Shown: piece by piece, positions 62,614-64,000 of the stretch | Layout: every line of letters begins with the position of its first letter | How positions within the stretch are numbered: the stretch's first letter is position 1 | Source of the DNA: Paracoccus sp. N5 | GTDB lineage: Bacteria; Pseudomonadota; Alphaproteobacteria; Rhodobacterales; Rhodobacteraceae | DNA length: 64,000 bases | Assembly: GCF_000371965.1 (NCBI RefSeq) | Contig: NZ_AQUO01000002.1 | Coordinates: 512,001 to 576,000 of the forward strand | Reading direction: 5' to 3' | The notes under the pieces: model-generated | Databases searched by the model: none | What the model saw: the letters and a program-made list of their open reading frames with translations, nothing else | Told to the model about the DNA's origin: nothing | Translations under genes and position numbers: made by a program

Positions 62614-63258
62614 ATGATCGAGATTCCGGACAAGCCGCCCGAAGGGGCGCAGAAGGCGCTGATCGAGGCAGGCTTGCTGCTCTTCGGTCAGAAGGGGTTC
62701 GATGCGACCTCCACGCGCGAACTGGCCGCCAAGGCCGGGGTGAACCTGGCGCTGATCGCCTATCACTTCGGCGGCAAGGACGGCCTGCGCCGCGCCGTCG
62801 TCGGCGAAGTGGCGCGGCGGCTGATGGCGATCGCGGGGGCGCCGCGATCCGCCGAGGGGCTGACCCCGGCGGCGGCGCTCCGGCGCCTGCAGATCATGCT
62901 GCGCGGGGTCGCGACCTTCATCGGCAGCGCCCCCGAGGCCGGGCCGATGGTGAATTTCGCGCTGACGGAACTCAGCCGCGGCGGTCCGACCACCGAGCTG
63001 ATCTATGAATGCTTCATCGGCCCGAAGCACACGGAGCTTTCCGAGCTTTGGGCGATCGCCAGCGGCACGGATCCCGACAGCGAGCAGGTGAAGCTCTCGA
63101 TCTTTGCCATGATCGGCCAGGTGCTGTATTTCCGGCTCGGCCGCGAGATCGTCATGCGCAGGATGGATTGGCCGACCATCGGCCCGGCCGAGGCAGGCCG
63201 GATCGGCGATGTGATCGCCGAAAACCTGCGGCTTCTGACACAGGGGGGCCCGCGATGA
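62614..63258 (+). CDS. TetR-family regulator, CecR/YbiH-like
   Basis: 214 residues. The TetR HTH reads ALIEAGLLLFGQKGFDATST, then AAKAGVNLALIAYHFGGKDG. The C-terminal domain (residues ~80-210) resembles DUF1956, as in E. coli CecR (YbiH), which controls an HlyD-type efflux operon. Here too an HlyD-family gene follows with ATGA overlap, and an 18-bp palindrome precedes the gene. The name is therefore supported by domain, operator and neighbour. Inducer unknown. Confidence 0.85.
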   Translation: MIEIPDKPPEGAQKALIEAGLLLFGQKGFDATSTRELAAKAGVNLALIAYHFGGKDGLRRAVVGEVARRLMAIAGAPRSAEGLTPAAALRRLQIMLRGVATFIGSAPEAGPMVNFALTELSRGGPTTELIYECFIGPKHTELSELWAIASGTDPDSEQVKLSIFAMIGQVLYFRLGREIVMRRMDWPTIGPAEAGRIGDVIAENLRLLTQGGPR

Positions 63259-64000
63259 GCCTGACGATCTGCTCGGTCCCGCTGCTGTCGGCGCTGTTCG
63301 CCTCCTGCGCGCCGCCGCTGCCCTTTGCCACCGGCTATGTCGAGGGGGAATATGTCCTGGTCGCCCCGGTCGAGACGGTCGAGATCGCCACGCTGCTCGT
63401 CGCCCGGGGGGATCATCTCGAGACGGGCGCCCCGCTGGTGGAACTCGACCGGGCGGCCGCGGAGATCGCCCTTGCCGAGGCCGAGGCGAATCTGGCCCGC
63501 GCCGAGGCGGAGCTTGCCGACCTGCGCCTTGGCAAGCGCCCCGAGGAGATCGCGGTGATCGAGGCCGCGCTGGTCTCGGCGCGCGCGCAAGCCGCGGAAG
63601 CCAGGCGCACGGCCGTCCGGCTCGCCAGCCTGGCGGACAAAGGCAGCGCCACCCAGACGCAGCGCGAGGATGCCGCGACCGCCGCCGAGATCGCCGCGGC
63701 GCGGGTGGCCGAGATCGAGGCCGATCTGGCGGTGGCAAGGCTGCCGGCCCGCCCGCATGCCATAGCCGCCGCCGAAGCCGGCCGCGCCGCCGCCCGGGCG
63801 GAACGCGACCGGGCCGTCTGGGCCTTGTCGAAGCGCAGCCTGGCGGCTCCCGCCACGGGGACCGTCTACGACATCATCCGCACGGCGGGCGAGATCGCGG
63901 GACCGGCGCAGCCGGTGCTGTCCTTCCTGCCGGATGGCGCGGTGAAGCTGCGGCTCTACATGCCCGCGGCGCATGCGGCGGCGATCGCGGTCGGCTCGTC
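63255..64000 (+). CDS. HlyD-family membrane-fusion protein, YbhG-like (partial)
   Basis: The gene begins at ATG 63255, overlapping the TetR stop by ATGA, and runs off the right edge after about 248 residues. An N-terminal hydrophobic segment with a possible lipobox (LFASC near residue 18) would anchor it in the membrane. Then come a biotinyl-lipoyl-like half motif (VEGEYVLVAPVETVEIATLL), a long alanine/glutamate-rich coiled-coil hairpin (about residues 72-185), and the second lipoyl half with APATGTVYDI. Such proteins link inner-membrane ABC exporters to outer-membrane channels. The rest of the operon lies outside the window. Confidence 0.85.
   Translation, partial: MSLTICSVPLLSALFASCAPPLPFATGYVEGEYVLVAPVETVEIATLLVARGDHLETGAPLVELDRAAAEIALAEAEANLARAEAELADLRLGKRPEEIAVIEAALVSARAQAAEARRTAVRLASLADKGSATQTQREDAATAAEIAAARVAEIEADLAVARLPARPHAIAAAEAGRAAARAERDRAVWALSKRSLAAPATGTVYDIIRTAGEIAGPAQPVLSFLPDGAVKLRLYMPAAHAAAIAVGS

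Overview
The window looks like chromosome or megaplasmid DNA of a high-GC alphaproteobacterium of the Rhodobacteraceae, most likely Paracoccus or a close relative. The reasons are the strong G/C third-position bias, the bioR-bioBFDAZ biotin operon with two TTATAGATAA BioR boxes, the TMAO-type transporter typical of roseobacter-group bacteria, and dense ATGA-overlapping operons. This assignment is inference; no rRNA or tRNA gene is present.

1-28076: a contractile injection system of the extracellular (eCIS/Afp/PVC-like) type. Twenty genes run leftward in one tight array from 25229 to beyond position 1. In order they encode a DUF4255 cap-type protein, an accessory beta protein, a very large sheath, a tube, a second sheath, a second tube, a LysM hub adaptor, a small Afp6-like protein, a split spike (gp27-like plus gp5-like), a DUF2169/DUF4150 (PAAR-like) pair, the gp25/gpJ/gpI baseplate wedge, three cysteine-rich proteins, a tape-measure protein, and a large terminal protein cut by the window edge that carries two annexin-like repeats. 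A small receiver-like protein and the AAA+ ATPase run rightward from the other side of a 491-bp divergent control region. The annexin-like terminal protein, the cysteine-rich trio and the 936-residue sheath are the least familiar parts and the best candidates for new biology.

28423-41755: two catabolic and uptake blocks. First come a TauABC/NMT1-type ABC transporter, a LysR regulator, and a CaiB/BaiF CoA-transferase with an HMG-CoA-lyase-family enzyme. The transporter and CoA-transferase promoters share the same upstream element and the same -35/-10 geometry. Next come creatinase, creatininase, a second LysR regulator and a PotD/B/C/A-type ABC transporter, with shared promoter elements that suggest a creatinine/creatine uptake and breakdown regulon.

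42173-46508: an intact UDP-galactopyranose mutase followed by three decayed genes (hydrolase/TPR-like and two family-2 glycosyltransferases) with several frameshifts. This looks like a dying surface-glycan locus.

46564-52245: bioR and the bioB-F-D-A-Z biotin synthesis operon.

52297-61182: TorT, TorS and TorR (TMAO-type sensing phosphorelay) directly beside a ProXVW/TmoXWV-type quaternary-amine ABC transporter, with no TMAO reductase in the window.

61309-64000: a YbdK-type carboxylate-amine ligase, a CecR-like TetR regulator behind an 18-bp perfect palindrome, and the start of an HlyD-family membrane-fusion protein cut by the right edge.
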